Positions 21,715-30,273 of a stretch of DNA of 64,000 nt are shown here, piece by piece. This stretch comes from Pseudorhodobacter sp. PARRP1 (GTDB lineage Bacteria > Pseudomonadota > Alphaproteobacteria > Rhodobacterales > Rhodobacteraceae): positions 858,232 through 922,231 of the forward strand of contig NKIU01000001.1 of assembly GCA_002256245.1 (NCBI GenBank). Direction: 5' to 3'. Under the pieces are notes generated by a model, which saw nothing but the letters and a program-made list of their open reading frames with translations, was not told where the DNA came from and searched no databases. Position numbers and translations under genes: made by a program. Numbering within the stretch: the first letter of the stretch is position 1; each line of letters begins with the position of its first letter.

Positions 21715-22719
21715 ATGACAGACGGTTTCCACCAAGGCTGGGTCGCTCTGTCTGATCGCGGTCTGCTGACGCCCGCATCACCCGACGCCTTGCTGCACCA
21801 AGGCCTGTTCGTGATGGAACTGGCGCTGCCGCTGCAAAACGCGGGCCTGCTGCTGGATCACCAATCCAACACCGGCTGGCCCCGCACTTTCGCGATTTTT
21901 CACGATCCCGACACCGGCATCGTCATCCTGCACCGCCAAGGCAAAGACGTCGCCCGCCATGTTCTGCCCGCCCCCTTGCCCCAAGGCAAAGGCACAGCGC
22001 GGCTGTCGTTCCACTTTGACGCCCCTGCGCGGCATTGGCGGCTGACGTTTGAACTTTTGGGCAGCGACCCTCTTGTCAGCCTGTCGGCCAGCGGCCAGAA
22101 CCCGCTTCCCCTGCCCCTGCATGATCTGCAAGCCCTGTGCACCCGCCCGCGCCCCGCTGGCCCGGTGCTGTGGTTTGGCATCACCGAAGGCGCCGCCCCG
22201 CCCGGTGCCGCACCGTGGATCGGCCTGCGGACCCCGGTGGAAACCAGCCTTGGCCCGGTTCTGGCAGGTCATCTCAAACCCGGCGACATGCTGCTGACCG
22301 AAGACCACGGCCCGCTGCCCCTGCGTGCGGCCCACCGCCTTGCCCTGCCCGCGCGCGGCAGCTTTGCCCCGGTGCTTTTGCGCGCGCCGTTCTATGCCCA
22401 AACCCAGGATCTTCTGGTTTCAGCCGATCAACTGCTGGCGATTTCCGGCCCCGAGGTCGAGTATCTGTTCGGCACCGACGCCGTCCTTATGCCTGCAGGG
22501 GCTTTGGTGGATGGCCGCACAGCCCTGTCCGACCAGCGCCGCGCCATTGCGGGATCGGTGGCGCTTGATCTCGGCAGACCGGCATTGATCGAGGCAAACG
22601 GCAGCCTTCTGGCCATCGGCCACGACCCCGCCTGCGACCTGCCGCTGCGTTGCCTGCAAACCTACGAAGTGCTGACCCTAATGATGCTGCTCGGCCGCAG
22701 TCCGCGCCGCGCCGCCTGA
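21715..22719 (+). CDS. Hint-domain protein, apparently lacking catalytic residues
   Basis: A 334-residue protein. The C-terminal half (about residues 170-310) has the outline of a Hint domain of the Hint_2 type: VETSLGPVLAGHLKPGDMLLTEDHG, then LLVSADQLLAI, LFGTDAVLMPAGALVDG. In active Hint domains the first strand starts with cysteine and the later block is S-P-x-H-R; here those positions read as W and S-A-D-Q, so autoprocessing is probably lost. The N-terminal half resembles a carbohydrate-binding-like beta domain but I cannot name it. Hint_2 proteins are frequent in Rhodobacterales. No visible Shine-Dalgarno sequence; the start was chosen as first in-frame ATG that does not overlap a repeat-like leader. 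Confidence 0.72.
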   Translation: MTDGFHQGWVALSDRGLLTPASPDALLHQGLFVMELALPLQNAGLLLDHQSNTGWPRTFAIFHDPDTGIVILHRQGKDVARHVLPAPLPQGKGTARLSFHFDAPARHWRLTFELLGSDPLVSLSASGQNPLPLPLHDLQALCTRPRPAGPVLWFGITEGAAPPGAAPWIGLRTPVETSLGPVLAGHLKPGDMLLTEDHGPLPLRAAHRLALPARGSFAPVLLRAPFYAQTQDLLVSADQLLAISGPEVEYLFGTDAVLMPAGALVDGRTALSDQRRAIAGSVALDLGRPALIEANGSLLAIGHDPACDLPLRCLQTYEVLTLMMLLGRSPRRAA

Positions 22720-23037
22720 AGCTGCACCACGCCGCTAAAGTTTCAGCGCAACCCGCCGCGGCCGATAGAACAGCACCAACCCTTTGGCAGAGCGCACTTC
22801 AACCTGATCCGTGCAGGCCCTCATGCTTACCGACGCGCCATGCGGTTGTTCCCGGCGCTGTTCGGGCGATGACCGCAACGCATGTGTCAAACGAATACGA
22901 TACGGCATGGCGACCTGCCTGAAAAAAGGGACGAATTTTATGCAACACCCAGAATGCGACGACAATATGGCGCGCGCCTTGTTGCTGGCGCAAAGTGAAC
23001 CATCGCCGCAGCGCGCCCTCTGCCGCAGCGCGATTGC
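22720..23037. other. Gene-poor stretch with two tiny uncertain ORFs
   Basis: 318 bases without a supported gene. Two tiny ORFs are possible: a plus-strand 33-codon ORF at 22940 (AAGGGA ribosome site) and a minus-strand 57-codon ORF from 22908 with a basic C-terminus (RPRRVALKL). Confidence 0.4.
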
Positions 23038-23041
23038 CTAG
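22940..23041 (+). CDS. Possible 33-residue small protein
   Basis: A short ORF whose ATG is preceded by AAGGGA at good spacing. It contains two cysteines and a short amphipathic stretch (MARALLLAQSE). Its stop overlaps that of the convergent small gene downstream of dapD. Too short for family assignment; it may be chance. Confidence 0.25.
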   Translation: MQHPECDDNMARALLLAQSEPSPQRALCRSAIA

Positions 23042-23358
23042 TCAAAAAACGGCGTCATCTGCGCCACGACAACCGAGTTTTCCGCCAAAGCCCGCGCCAT
23101 CAGTTCGCGCTCCTCGGCGTCAATCTCATCGCCCGCAGCCAGACGTTCCTCCAGCGTGCCGTAGCCCGACACATCCAACGGCGCCAGATCGGCCTGCTTC
23201 AAAATCGCCACGGTTTCGCGCACCGCCTCGGCCTCATCCACGCCACTGGCATAGATCAGCAACGCCGCCCCGGTCGCCTTGTCCGGCAGACCATCCCCCG
23301 GCTTGCGCCCGACTTCGACCGTTAGCGTATAAACCTGCTGCTTGCTGCCCTCTGACAT
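23038..23358 (-). CDS. Hypothetical protein co-transcribed with dapD
   Basis: A 106-residue acidic protein (many D/E, LEERLAAGDEIDAEERELMARA near the C-terminus). It starts 4 bases after the dapD stop, so it is very likely in the same operon. No signal peptide or membrane helix. The N-terminus, QVYTLTVEVGRKPGDGLPDKATGAALLIYASGVDEAEAVRE, suggests a small alpha/beta fold. I do not recognise the family. Conserved coupling to dapD in relatives would suggest a link to lysine or peptidoglycan synthesis. Confidence 0.75.
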   Translation of the reverse strand: MSEGSKQQVYTLTVEVGRKPGDGLPDKATGAALLIYASGVDEAEAVRETVAILKQADLAPLDVSGYGTLEERLAAGDEIDAEERELMARALAENSVVVAQMTPFFD

Positions 23359-23362
23359 CCGA

Positions 23363-24190
23363 TCAATCCCGCAGCAATTCGTTGATGCTGGTCTTGCTAC
23401 GCGTCTTGGCATCGACCTTCTTCACGATCACCGCGCAATAAAGGTTAATCCCGTTCTTGCTGGGCATCGACCCCGCCACTACGACCGAACCCGCAGGCAC
23501 CTCGCCATACATCACAGCGCCAGTTTCCCGGTCCACGATCTTGGTGGATTGCCCGATAAACACGCCCATGCCCAGCACTGACCCCTCGCGCACAATACAG
23601 CCCTCAACCACCTCGGATCGCGCGCCGATAAAGCAGTTGTCCTCGATGATCGTCGGCCCCGCCTGCATCGGCTCCAACACGCCGCCAATGCCAACGCCGC
23701 CCGACAAATGCACATTCTTGCCGATCTGCGCGCAGGAACCCACCGTGGCCCAGCCGTCCACCATCGCGCCCTCATCAACATAAGCGCCGATGTTCACGAA
23801 ACTCGGCATCAGCACCACGCCCTTGGCGATATAGGCCGAGCGCCGCACGATGCTGCCCGGAACCGCCCGGAACCCCGCCTTGCGCCAATCGGCCTCGGTC
23901 CAGCCCTGAAACTTCGACGGCACCTTGTCCCACCAGTTCGACCCACCGTTCGACCCGGAAATCTCATACATATCGGTCAGACGGAACGACAAAAGCACCG
24001 CCTTCTTCGCCCATTGATTGACATGCCAATCGCCAGTTTCGCGCTTTTCCGCCACCCGCAACGCGCCGCTGTCCAACGCGCTCAACGTCGCTTCAATCGC
24101 ATCCCGCGTCTCGCCTTTGGTCGAAGTCGAGATGCTATCCCGCGCCTCCCAGGCAGCTTCAATTGCAGTCTCCAACGCGGCATAGCTCAT
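23363..24190 (-). CDS. dapD: Tetrahydrodipicolinate N-succinyltransferase
   Basis: Transfers succinyl from succinyl-CoA to tetrahydrodipicolinate in the succinylase branch of diaminopimelate synthesis. The 275-residue length is standard (E. coli 274). The C-terminal two-thirds forms a left-handed beta helix with hexapeptide repeats ([37 protein letters not shown]). I chose [14 protein letters not shown] at 24190, which matches the family N-terminus, over an upstream extension. It leads a two-gene operon with the small acidic protein. A terminator of the next gene lies just upstream. Confidence 0.96.
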   Translation of the reverse strand: MSYAALETAIEAAWEARDSISTSTKGETRDAIEATLSALDSGALRVAEKRETGDWHVNQWAKKAVLLSFRLTDMYEISGSNGGSNWWDKVPSKFQGWTEADWRKAGFRAVPGSIVRRSAYIAKGVVLMPSFVNIGAYVDEGAMVDGWATVGSCAQIGKNVHLSGGVGIGGVLEPMQAGPTIIEDNCFIGARSEVVEGCIVREGSVLGMGVFIGQSTKIVDRETGAVMYGEVPAGSVVVAGSMPSKNGINLYCAVIVKKVDAKTRSKTSINELLRD

Positions 24191-24289
24191 GGCAATCTCC
24201 TCAAAGCTTTGCAGCCCTATACCGATGCCAGCCCTTCCATGCAATCGGCATGGGCGGCATCACACCCACCGCAAGCGACGGCCCAAAAA

Positions 24290-24328
24290 GCCAAACGCCG
24301 CCCGCCCCAAATCACAGGGCGGGCGGCG
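24290..24328 (-). terminator. Terminator of the phytase-esterase-like gene
   Basis: A perfect 12-bp stem, CGCCGCCCGCCC and its complement, with a 9-base loop lies 20 bases after the stop. On the minus strand it is followed by a TTTGGCTTTTT tract. Confidence 0.8.
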
Positions 24329-24347
24329 CAGGCAGCGCATCCGTCGC

Positions 24348-26519
24348 TTATTTCACGTCACCAATCGACCAGAACAACGTCTCACCCGAGCTGTCATCGA
24401 CGCCGTCGTTATCCGTCACCACCCAACCCTTGCCCGCCGCATCAATCGCAAAGCCTTCGACCTTATCGACAATATAGCCGTTCAGTGCCGCCAGATCGGG
24501 GATGAAATCCCGCACCAATTCCTTGCTGACCACGGGCAGCTTTTCGCCCAGCGCGGCAGGGGCCAACTGGCTGACCGCCACGCGGTACAGCTTCTTCACC
24601 GCAGCCTTGCCCGCGATCTGATTGTCCCGCTCAACAATATAAGCCCAATCGCCCTTCACGGTGATTTCCGACACCCCCATCCAAGTGCCTTCCGCAGCGG
24701 CATCCAGCGGATAATGCACCGCACCCCAGGTTTCTTCCTTGGTGTTATAGGCCAGCAGCTTGACCATGCCTTTCGGATCGTCCTTCCATTCGCGCTGCAC
24801 CGCCATCCACAAGGTATCGCCGACCAGCGCAATGCCCTCAAAGCCATAGCGCGTTTCCTGCGCCAGCAATTCCTCGGGCAAAGCAATCTCCTGATCAATC
24901 GCGCCCTCGGCATCGACATGGTAAACCGCATGCGGCACCAGCTTGTCGCTGCGCCCTTCCGAGGCCAGCCAGAACCCGCCCTCGCCATCCGCCGCAATGC
25001 CTTCCAGATCCAGCTTCTGCGCCGCATCACCGCCGCGCGTCACCACCATCGCACCGGTGATCTTTGCCGGGGTCTGCGTGGCATCAATCGTAAAGATCAT
25101 AGGGGCCGCGCTATAAACGCTATCCGACACCGCATAAAGCTTGCCCGCGTCCTTCGGATCAGCCGCCAGACCCGACAAAGCCCCCCAACCGATCAACGGA
25201 TCAGACCCGGCCGAGGTGATCATCGGATAGGCCGCAGGCCCCTCCGCCAGTTGGTAAATCATCACATGCGCAGGCGCGCCGCCATCCTCGCGCAGATCAA
25301 CCTCATTCGCCGTCACCAGCAAGTTGCGCTGCGGAATGGCCACCATCCCCTCCGGCGAAATCCCCGACGGCAGCAGTTGCTTCAGCACCGGCGCTTTCGG
25401 ATCGGTCAGATCATACACCCCGATCACCGAAGCCCGTTCCGAGGCCACAAACGCCATCGGCTTATCGCCAAAGCTGGCAATCTCCACCGATTCCAGCTCA
25501 ACCCCCTTGGTCTTGCTGCGATGCTCCGGGTAATGCCCGATCTCGGCAATCGCCCGCTCCAAGCTGGCACCGCTTTCATAGACAACCGAGCCATCGCGGT
25601 TGAAAATCGTCCAGCTGCGCGACCCACCCTTGTAATCGCCCTCATTCGCCACCGCGAAGTGATCGGCATCGACCCACTTCACCCCATCCGGCTCGCGCAA
25701 CGCACCCTCGCGCTTGCCCGTGAAATCCAGCTTGCCGTTTTTCTTGGTATCAATGCCGTCCAGATCCACCGCCCCGGCGCTGAAATGCCCCGAAACCTTG
25801 CCATCCGCACCGATCAGCACAATCTCGTTGTTTTCCTGCATGGTCAGAACGATCTCACCCGCCGCGTTGATATCGACAAACTCCGGCTCCGGGTCATCGC
25901 CGCCAACAGAAGCCAGCCCGGTCACGTCGATCTTCTGCAACCCGGCGCAATCGACCACGCCATCTTTCAACGGCAGCTTCACCACATAGCCCGCAGGCAT
26001 CTGCGGGATCTCACCGTCGTTCACATCCTCGTCCCGCTCATTCTCAATCGCAATCGCCAAGAATGATCCATCCTTCGCCGCCGCCACTGAATCCGGCTGC
26101 CCGCCCAGTTCACACTCGGCCACAACCTTCTTGCTCGCCAGATCAACGCTCACCAGCTTGCCCGAGGTATTCACATAATCCTTCGACGTATTCACCGCCG
26201 CAAACGCCGTCCCGCCGATGATCTTCGCCGTTGTCGGCTCGCCGCCCATCTCGATATTGCCCAAAGGCTTCGGCGCGCTTGGGTCGGTAATGTCGATCAA
26301 TCCGATCACCCCCAACGGGCTGTCGGTATAAACCAGCATCATGCCATCTTCCGAGGCCGAGATGATCTCAGCGCTGCTCGCCCGCGCCAAATCTTCGCCC
26401 GCCGCCATGTTCAACGGTGTGGCAAAGCTGGCAATGCGGTTGAAATTTTGGTCAGCCAGCGCAGGCAAAGCCGCGCAAATCGCCAAAGCAGAGGTCAGGC
26501 CAGAGATCGGAAAACGCAT
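24348..26519 (-). CDS. Secreted esterase-like phytase-family protein
   Basis: A 723-residue exported protein. The signal peptide spans residues 1 to about 20 (AICAALPALA). The N-terminal part (40-330) looks like a beta-propeller of the choice-of-anchor or LVIVD type (ISASEDGMMLVYTDSPLGVIGLIDITDP). The C-terminal half (about 400-715) matches the 'esterase-like activity of phytase' domain, with GFAIDAAGKGWVVTDNDGVDDSSGETLF at the end and EGIAADGEGGFWLASE and FEGIALVGDTLWMAVQ repeats. It is probably a periplasmic or surface phosphatase/phytase-like protein; activity is not certain. I chose M at 26519 because AAGGA is correctly spaced from that codon but abuts the first ATG. Monocistronic, with its own terminator. 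Confidence 0.82.
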   Translation of the reverse strand: MRFPISGLTSALAICAALPALADQNFNRIASFATPLNMAAGEDLARASSAEIISASEDGMMLVYTDSPLGVIGLIDITDPSAPKPLGNIEMGGEPTTAKIIGGTAFAAVNTSKDYVNTSGKLVSVDLASKKVVAECELGGQPDSVAAAKDGSFLAIAIENERDEDVNDGEIPQMPAGYVVKLPLKDGVVDCAGLQKIDVTGLASVGGDDPEPEFVDINAAGEIVLTMQENNEIVLIGADGKVSGHFSAGAVDLDGIDTKKNGKLDFTGKREGALREPDGVKWVDADHFAVANEGDYKGGSRSWTIFNRDGSVVYESGASLERAIAEIGHYPEHRSKTKGVELESVEIASFGDKPMAFVASERASVIGVYDLTDPKAPVLKQLLPSGISPEGMVAIPQRNLLVTANEVDLREDGGAPAHVMIYQLAEGPAAYPMITSAGSDPLIGWGALSGLAADPKDAGKLYAVSDSVYSAAPMIFTIDATQTPAKITGAMVVTRGGDAAQKLDLEGIAADGEGGFWLASEGRSDKLVPHAVYHVDAEGAIDQEIALPEELLAQETRYGFEGIALVGDTLWMAVQREWKDDPKGMVKLLAYNTKEETWGAVHYPLDAAAEGTWMGVSEITVKGDWAYIVERDNQIAGKAAVKKLYRVAVSQLAPAALGEKLPVVSKELVRDFIPDLAALNGYIVDKVEGFAIDAAGKGWVVTDNDGVDDSSGETLFWSIGDVK

Positions 26520-26613
26520 CGGGGGCATCCTTGGTCAGATAAAATCAGACCCAGTCCTGCCCTGCCCGGATGAAACAATCACAACGAAGATATGACAGTT
26601 TTACAAAGGCCGC

Positions 26614-27168
26614 TCAGGCCCGCCGATGCGTCGCCGCCACCCGTGCCACTTCCTCATAAATCCCTGTCAGCACGTTCAACACCCGCGCGGCCTCTGCCAG
26701 CCTTGTTGAAAACCCCGGCAAATTCCCCAACTCCGCCAACAGCAACCGCCGCCGCAACGCGCCGTAATCATCCGTCACCCGCCGCCCCTCGTCCGTCACC
26801 TCGTAACTCACCCCCGACCGCCCCGCGCCCTTACGCACCACCAGCCCCGCCCCGATCAGCTTGCGCAGCGAATACTGGATGTTCGGCACATCATCCCGGT
26901 TCGCCAGCCGCGCCAGTTCCTTGATGCTTTTCGGGCGGTCATGCATCCGGATGATATGCAACAGCGCGTTTTCCGGCCCCGAGGCCGGCATTTCGCACAC
27001 CCCCGCCAAGCATTCCGACTGCCAGCGCCCGAATCCCTCAAACGCCCGCATCAGCGCGAATTCCAACTCGGTCACCTCAACCTCAACCGCCGTCTCCGCC
27101 AGATGCCAGCGGTAATCCAGCGCCTGTGCACCGGTATCATTTTGAGTTTGAACCTTTTTTTCCGCCAT
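26614..27168 (-). CDS. MarR-type winged-helix regulator of the flavin monooxygenase operon
   Basis: A winged-helix protein of 184 residues from MAEKKVQTQND, or 199 if the ATG at 27213 is used. A helix-turn-helix is visible at RPKSIKELARLANRDDVPNIQYSLRKLIGAGLVVRKGAGR, with recognition helix and wing typical of MarR/PadR-like proteins, and a C-terminal dimerisation helix follows. It is divergent from the LLM monooxygenase gene with only about 115 bases between, so it very likely controls that operon, probably in response to the substrate. The effector is unknown. Confidence 0.85.
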   Translation of the reverse strand: MAEKKVQTQNDTGAQALDYRWHLAETAVEVEVTELEFALMRAFEGFGRWQSECLAGVCEMPASGPENALLHIIRMHDRPKSIKELARLANRDDVPNIQYSLRKLIGAGLVVRKGAGRSGVSYEVTDEGRRVTDDYGALRRRLLLAELGNLPGFSTRLAEAARVLNVLTGIYEEVARVAATHRRA

Positions 27169-27212
27169 CACTCCAGCCCCTTGCCTGCCCGCATCCTTAG
27201 CCCGCAAACCCA

Positions 27213-27240
27213 TTGACGCAATGTGATTATACGATAGACT
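27213..27240 (+). promoter_or_regulatory. Candidate promoter and operator of the monooxygenase operon
   Basis: TTGACG, a 16-base spacer and TAGACT lie about 45 bases before the LLM gene. An AT-rich patch overlaps the -10 region, and a weak inverted repeat TGATT-N15-AATCA spans 27224-27248, a candidate site for the divergent MarR protein. Confidence 0.45.
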
Positions 27241-27284
27241 TTCAATCATAAAATATAACATAAATCCTGACAGGGAGTCCCACA

Positions 27285-28376
27285 ATGACCACCAACCCGA
27301 TGCTCTCGGGCGACCGCTTTCGCTTGGGCACGTTTTCCTCCAACTGTTCCTCCGGCATGACCCCCACCAAAATCGCCGAGCGTTGGGACAATTCCTGGGA
27401 CAACAACCTAACCCTCGCCAAAATGCTGGATGACGCGGGCATCGACTTCATGCTGCCCATTGCCCGCTGGATCGGCTACGGCGGCGAAACCGATTTCCAC
27501 GGCAACGTGCTGGAAACCATGACTTGGGCCGCTGGCCTGCTGGCCGCCACCAAAAACATCGCGGTGTTCGCCACCATCCACACCGTCGCCAACCACCCCG
27601 CCGTGACAGCCAAACAGATCGCCACCATCGACCAGATCGGCCATGGCCGCGCAGGGCTGAACATCGTCGCAGGCTGGAACAAGCCCGAATACGAAGCCCT
27701 TGGCCTGACCCTGCCCGATGATCATGAAACCCGCTACGCCTATGCGCAGGAATGGTTCGATCTGGTGCGCAAGCTCTGGGCCTCGAAAGAGCATTTCGAC
27801 TGGAACGGCACATATTTCAAAGCCAAGCAGATCAAAGGCGACCCCGCCCCGATGCGTGGTTCTGTCCCGATCATCAACGCCGCAGGCTCACCCCAAGGCC
27901 GCAACTTTGCCACCGACAACGCCGATTTCCTGTTCACCCCGGCGATTGACCTCTCCCGCTCCGTCACCGAAATCGCCGACCTGAAAGCGCAAGCCAAAGC
28001 CAAAGGCCGCAAGATTGACGTGCTGACTTTCTCTCACGTCATCTGCCGCCCCTCGCGGGACGAGGCCGAGGCGTTCCTGCACCACACCGCCGTCGCCAAC
28101 ACCGACACCGCAGCGGTGGACAATCTGGTCAACCTGCAATTCGCCCACGCCCAAAGCTTCCCGCATGATCTTCTGGCCCAGATCAAGCACCTGTTCGCCA
28201 TGGGCCACGGCGGCTTCCCGCTTGTCGGCACGCCCGATGATGTGGCCGAAGGCATCCTGAAACTGCACGCCACCGGATTTGCGGGCACGACGCTTTCCTT
28301 TGTGGATTATGTCAAGGAATTCCCCTATTTCCGCGACAACGTGCTGCCAAAACTGCAAGAGGCGGGCATCCGCTGA
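27285..28376 (+). CDS. LLM-class flavin-dependent monooxygenase
   Basis: A 363-residue luciferase-like TIM barrel using FMNH2 and oxygen. Visible signatures include FATIHTVANHPAVTAKQIATIDQIGHGRAGLNIVAGWNKPEYEALG, typical of the RutA/SfnG/alkanesulfonate monooxygenase group. A GGGAG ribosome site precedes the ATG. It is followed after 60 bases by a flavin reductase, so the pair is a two-component monooxygenase. Related enzymes open pyrimidine rings (RutA) or oxidise dimethylsulfone (SfnG); the other Rut genes are absent, so the substrate is unknown. A divergent MarR regulator probably controls it. Confidence 0.88.
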   Translation: MTTNPMLSGDRFRLGTFSSNCSSGMTPTKIAERWDNSWDNNLTLAKMLDDAGIDFMLPIARWIGYGGETDFHGNVLETMTWAAGLLAATKNIAVFATIHTVANHPAVTAKQIATIDQIGHGRAGLNIVAGWNKPEYEALGLTLPDDHETRYAYAQEWFDLVRKLWASKEHFDWNGTYFKAKQIKGDPAPMRGSVPIINAAGSPQGRNFATDNADFLFTPAIDLSRSVTEIADLKAQAKAKGRKIDVLTFSHVICRPSRDEAEAFLHHTAVANTDTAAVDNLVNLQFAHAQSFPHDLLAQIKHLFAMGHGGFPLVGTPDDVAEGILKLHATGFAGTTLSFVDYVKEFPYFRDNVLPKLQEAGIR

Positions 28377-28436
28377 CGGCTGCACTGATCCCTCGCGGCA
28401 TCGTCCCGGCGGTGCCGCCCAAACCGAAAGTGCCTG

Positions 28437-28928
28437 ATGTCCGAACCTACCCCCAAGCACTTCCGCGACGCCATGCGCGCCTTTGTTGGCAACTGTAGCC
28501 TGATCACCACCGGGCAAGGCGACGCCGCCACCGGCCTGATCGTCACCTCTGCCGTCTCGCTGTCTGCCGAACCGCCGCTGGTGCTGGCCTGCGTCAACCG
28601 GGCGTCCTCCAGCTGGCCGGTGCTGAAAGAAACCGGCAGCTTTGGCTGGTCCAGCCTTGGTGCCGCCCATCAGGGCGTGGCCGAGCGATTCTCGGGCTTC
28701 AGCGGCACCAAGGGCCCCGCCCGCTATGACGGGGCCGAATGGGAAACCGCCTTCACCGGGGTCCGCCTGCTGAAAGGCGCCCCCGCCGCCTTCGACTGCA
28801 CCATCGAAGAGATGATTGATCGCGGCACCCATTCCATCCTGATCGGCCGCGTCGAGGCCATCCGCACCACCCCCGGCGCGGGCGCGTTGATCTACTGGAA
28901 CGGCGGCTACCGCACATTGGCCGACTGA
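28437..28928 (+). CDS. Flavin reductase partner (RutF/HpaC-like)
   Basis: A 163-residue flavin-reductase-domain protein. The FMN-binding core TGLIVTSAVSLSAEPPLVLACVNRASSSWPVL is characteristic of NAD(P)H:flavin oxidoreductases, and the C-terminal HSILIGRVEAI...GGYRTL completes the split-barrel. It supplies reduced FMN to the LLM monooxygenase immediately upstream. Both are on the same transcript (60-base gap). Cofactor preference (NADH or NADPH) cannot be read here. Confidence 0.88.
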   Translation: MSEPTPKHFRDAMRAFVGNCSLITTGQGDAATGLIVTSAVSLSAEPPLVLACVNRASSSWPVLKETGSFGWSSLGAAHQGVAERFSGFSGTKGPARYDGAEWETAFTGVRLLKGAPAAFDCTIEEMIDRGTHSILIGRVEAIRTTPGAGALIYWNGGYRTLAD

Positions 28929-28997
28929 CGGCCACCCTTCCACCCCCCCGCAAAACCCGCTACCCCTAGTCTGACCCGCCCCAACCAAGGCCGCCCG

Positions 28998-29816
28998 ATG
29001 TCCGACGAAGCCCGCCCTCACCCGTTCCGCGATTCCGTTCAGGACGTGGCCGCAACCAAACGCCTGCCCGACACCCCGCAGACCCGCTCTCCGGCCTACA
29101 AACTGGCCTTCGCCGACCAAACCTTCCTGATGCGCGAAGATCTGCGGCCCGTGCGGCTGCAACTGGAACTGCTGAAACCCCAGTTGATGATGGACGAGTT
29201 GGGCATCAAATCCACCGTCGTCTTGTTCGGCGGCGCGCGGATACCTGATCCGGCAAACAAAGCCGCCGCGAAAACCCCGATGCTGGCCGACCTCACCAAA
29301 TACTACACCGAGGCCCGCAGCTTTGCCCGTCTGGTGACAGAGCGGAGCCTGCAATCTTACGGCCATGAATACGTGATCTGCACCGGTGGTGGGCCGGGGG
29401 TGATGGAGGCGGGCAACCGCGGGGCCGACGATGCGGGCGGGCAGTCGATTGGCCTGAACATCGTGCTGCCGCACGAGCAGGCGCCGAACCAGTATGTGAC
29501 GCCCGAGTTGTCCTTCAACTTCCACTATTTCGCGATCCGGAAGATGCACTTCCTGATGCGGGCGCGGGCGATTTGTGTGTTTCCGGGCGGGTTTGGCACG
29601 CTGGATGAGATGTTTGAAAGCCTGACCCTGATCCAGACCGGCCGGATGAAACCGATCCCGTTCCTGCTGTTTGGCCGCAGCTTTTGGGAGCGGTTGATTG
29701 ACTGGGATATGCTGGCCGAAGCGGGCGTGATCTCGGCGGCCGATCTGAAGCTGTTCCAGTTTGTCGAGACGGCGGAGGAGGCCATCGCGGCGATGGATGG
29801 CTGGGCGCTGGAATAG
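28998..29816 (+). CDS. LOG-family protein (TIGR00730-like)
   Basis: A 272-residue Rossmann-like protein with the LOG signature PGGFGTLDEMFE and the GGGPGVMEAGNRGA nucleotide-phosphate loop. Known members remove ribose 5-phosphate from cytokinin or other nucleoside monophosphates; many were mis-annotated as lysine decarboxylases. The N-terminal ~70 residues form an extension before the core, as in the longer bacterial type. It ends with an intrinsic terminator 12 bases downstream. A 69-base gap separates it from the flavin reductase, so it may be a distinct unit. Confidence 0.88.
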   Translation: MSDEARPHPFRDSVQDVAATKRLPDTPQTRSPAYKLAFADQTFLMREDLRPVRLQLELLKPQLMMDELGIKSTVVLFGGARIPDPANKAAAKTPMLADLTKYYTEARSFARLVTERSLQSYGHEYVICTGGGPGVMEAGNRGADDAGGQSIGLNIVLPHEQAPNQYVTPELSFNFHYFAIRKMHFLMRARAICVFPGGFGTLDEMFESLTLIQTGRMKPIPFLLFGRSFWERLIDWDMLAEAGVISAADLKLFQFVETAEEAIAAMDGWALE

Positions 29817-29825
29817 GGAAATCGG

Positions 29826-29852
29826 AAGGGTCCCAACTCGGGACCTTTTTTT
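29826..29852 (+). terminator. Terminator of the LOG gene (GGTCCC family)
   Basis: GGTCCC/GGGACC stem with a 5-base loop followed by seven T residues. The same hairpin sequence recurs at 53949 and 61768. Confidence 0.85.
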
Positions 29853-29971
29853 GTTGTGTTATATCAGCGGGTTGAGGTGGGTGATTTAAGGTTTTGTTAA
29901 CACTCTAGGGGATTTCCCTCCTGATCCCGCGCGCGTCTCACATACCAAATGCACGCTTCAAACCGCGCACC

Positions 29972-30140
29972 ACAGGGCAGCGCCAGACCGCCGGGTGGGC
30001 GAGCCACAGCAGTTCTAGGCACTTTATGTCTCAGCATACTCCCCAGTTATTCTAAGCGAGACAGCGCAGAAGCGCCCGCCCGAGGGGGCGGTCAGGCGCT
30101 GCCCGGCGGCGCTAAAGCGCCTTGATTCCGGGCGGGGGCT
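29972..30140 (+). repeat. Dispersed ~170-bp structured repeat, copy 1
   Basis: One of three copies in the window. It has a left end containing CCGCCGGGTGGGCGAGC, a middle containing TCAGCATACTCCCCAG, and a right end with the nested hairpin GGCGCTAAAGCGCC inside GCCCGG...CCGGGC. Copy 2 (49139-49306) is in the opposite orientation and differs at only 2 of 34 positions across the middle block. No ORF is preserved. It lies between the LOG terminator and a lower-GC orphan gene. Confidence 0.8.
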
Positions 30141-30273
30141 TTGCTTGGGAGGATGGAAATTCGTAGTGCGCCGAGAGACACATCGCACCCTGATTCAATC
30201 AAGAAATGGCTGGCAAGCCATCAACTCTTCCTTGAGTGTGAGCCGTTGACTAAAAATTCGAGATGGGGACGAC

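Noticed and set aside
22735-22908. 57-codon minus-strand ORF
   Set aside because: Plausible composition but no family and a weak ribosome site; too uncertain for a gene call.
24189-26066. 625-codon plus-strand frame over dapD and the esterase-like gene
   Set aside because: Very rich in R, H and P, typical of reverse-frame artefacts; the minus-strand genes have signal peptide and family motifs.
28998-29816. Lysine decarboxylase
   Set aside because: The PGGxGTxxE motif marks the LOG family; the older annotation does not fit known activity.
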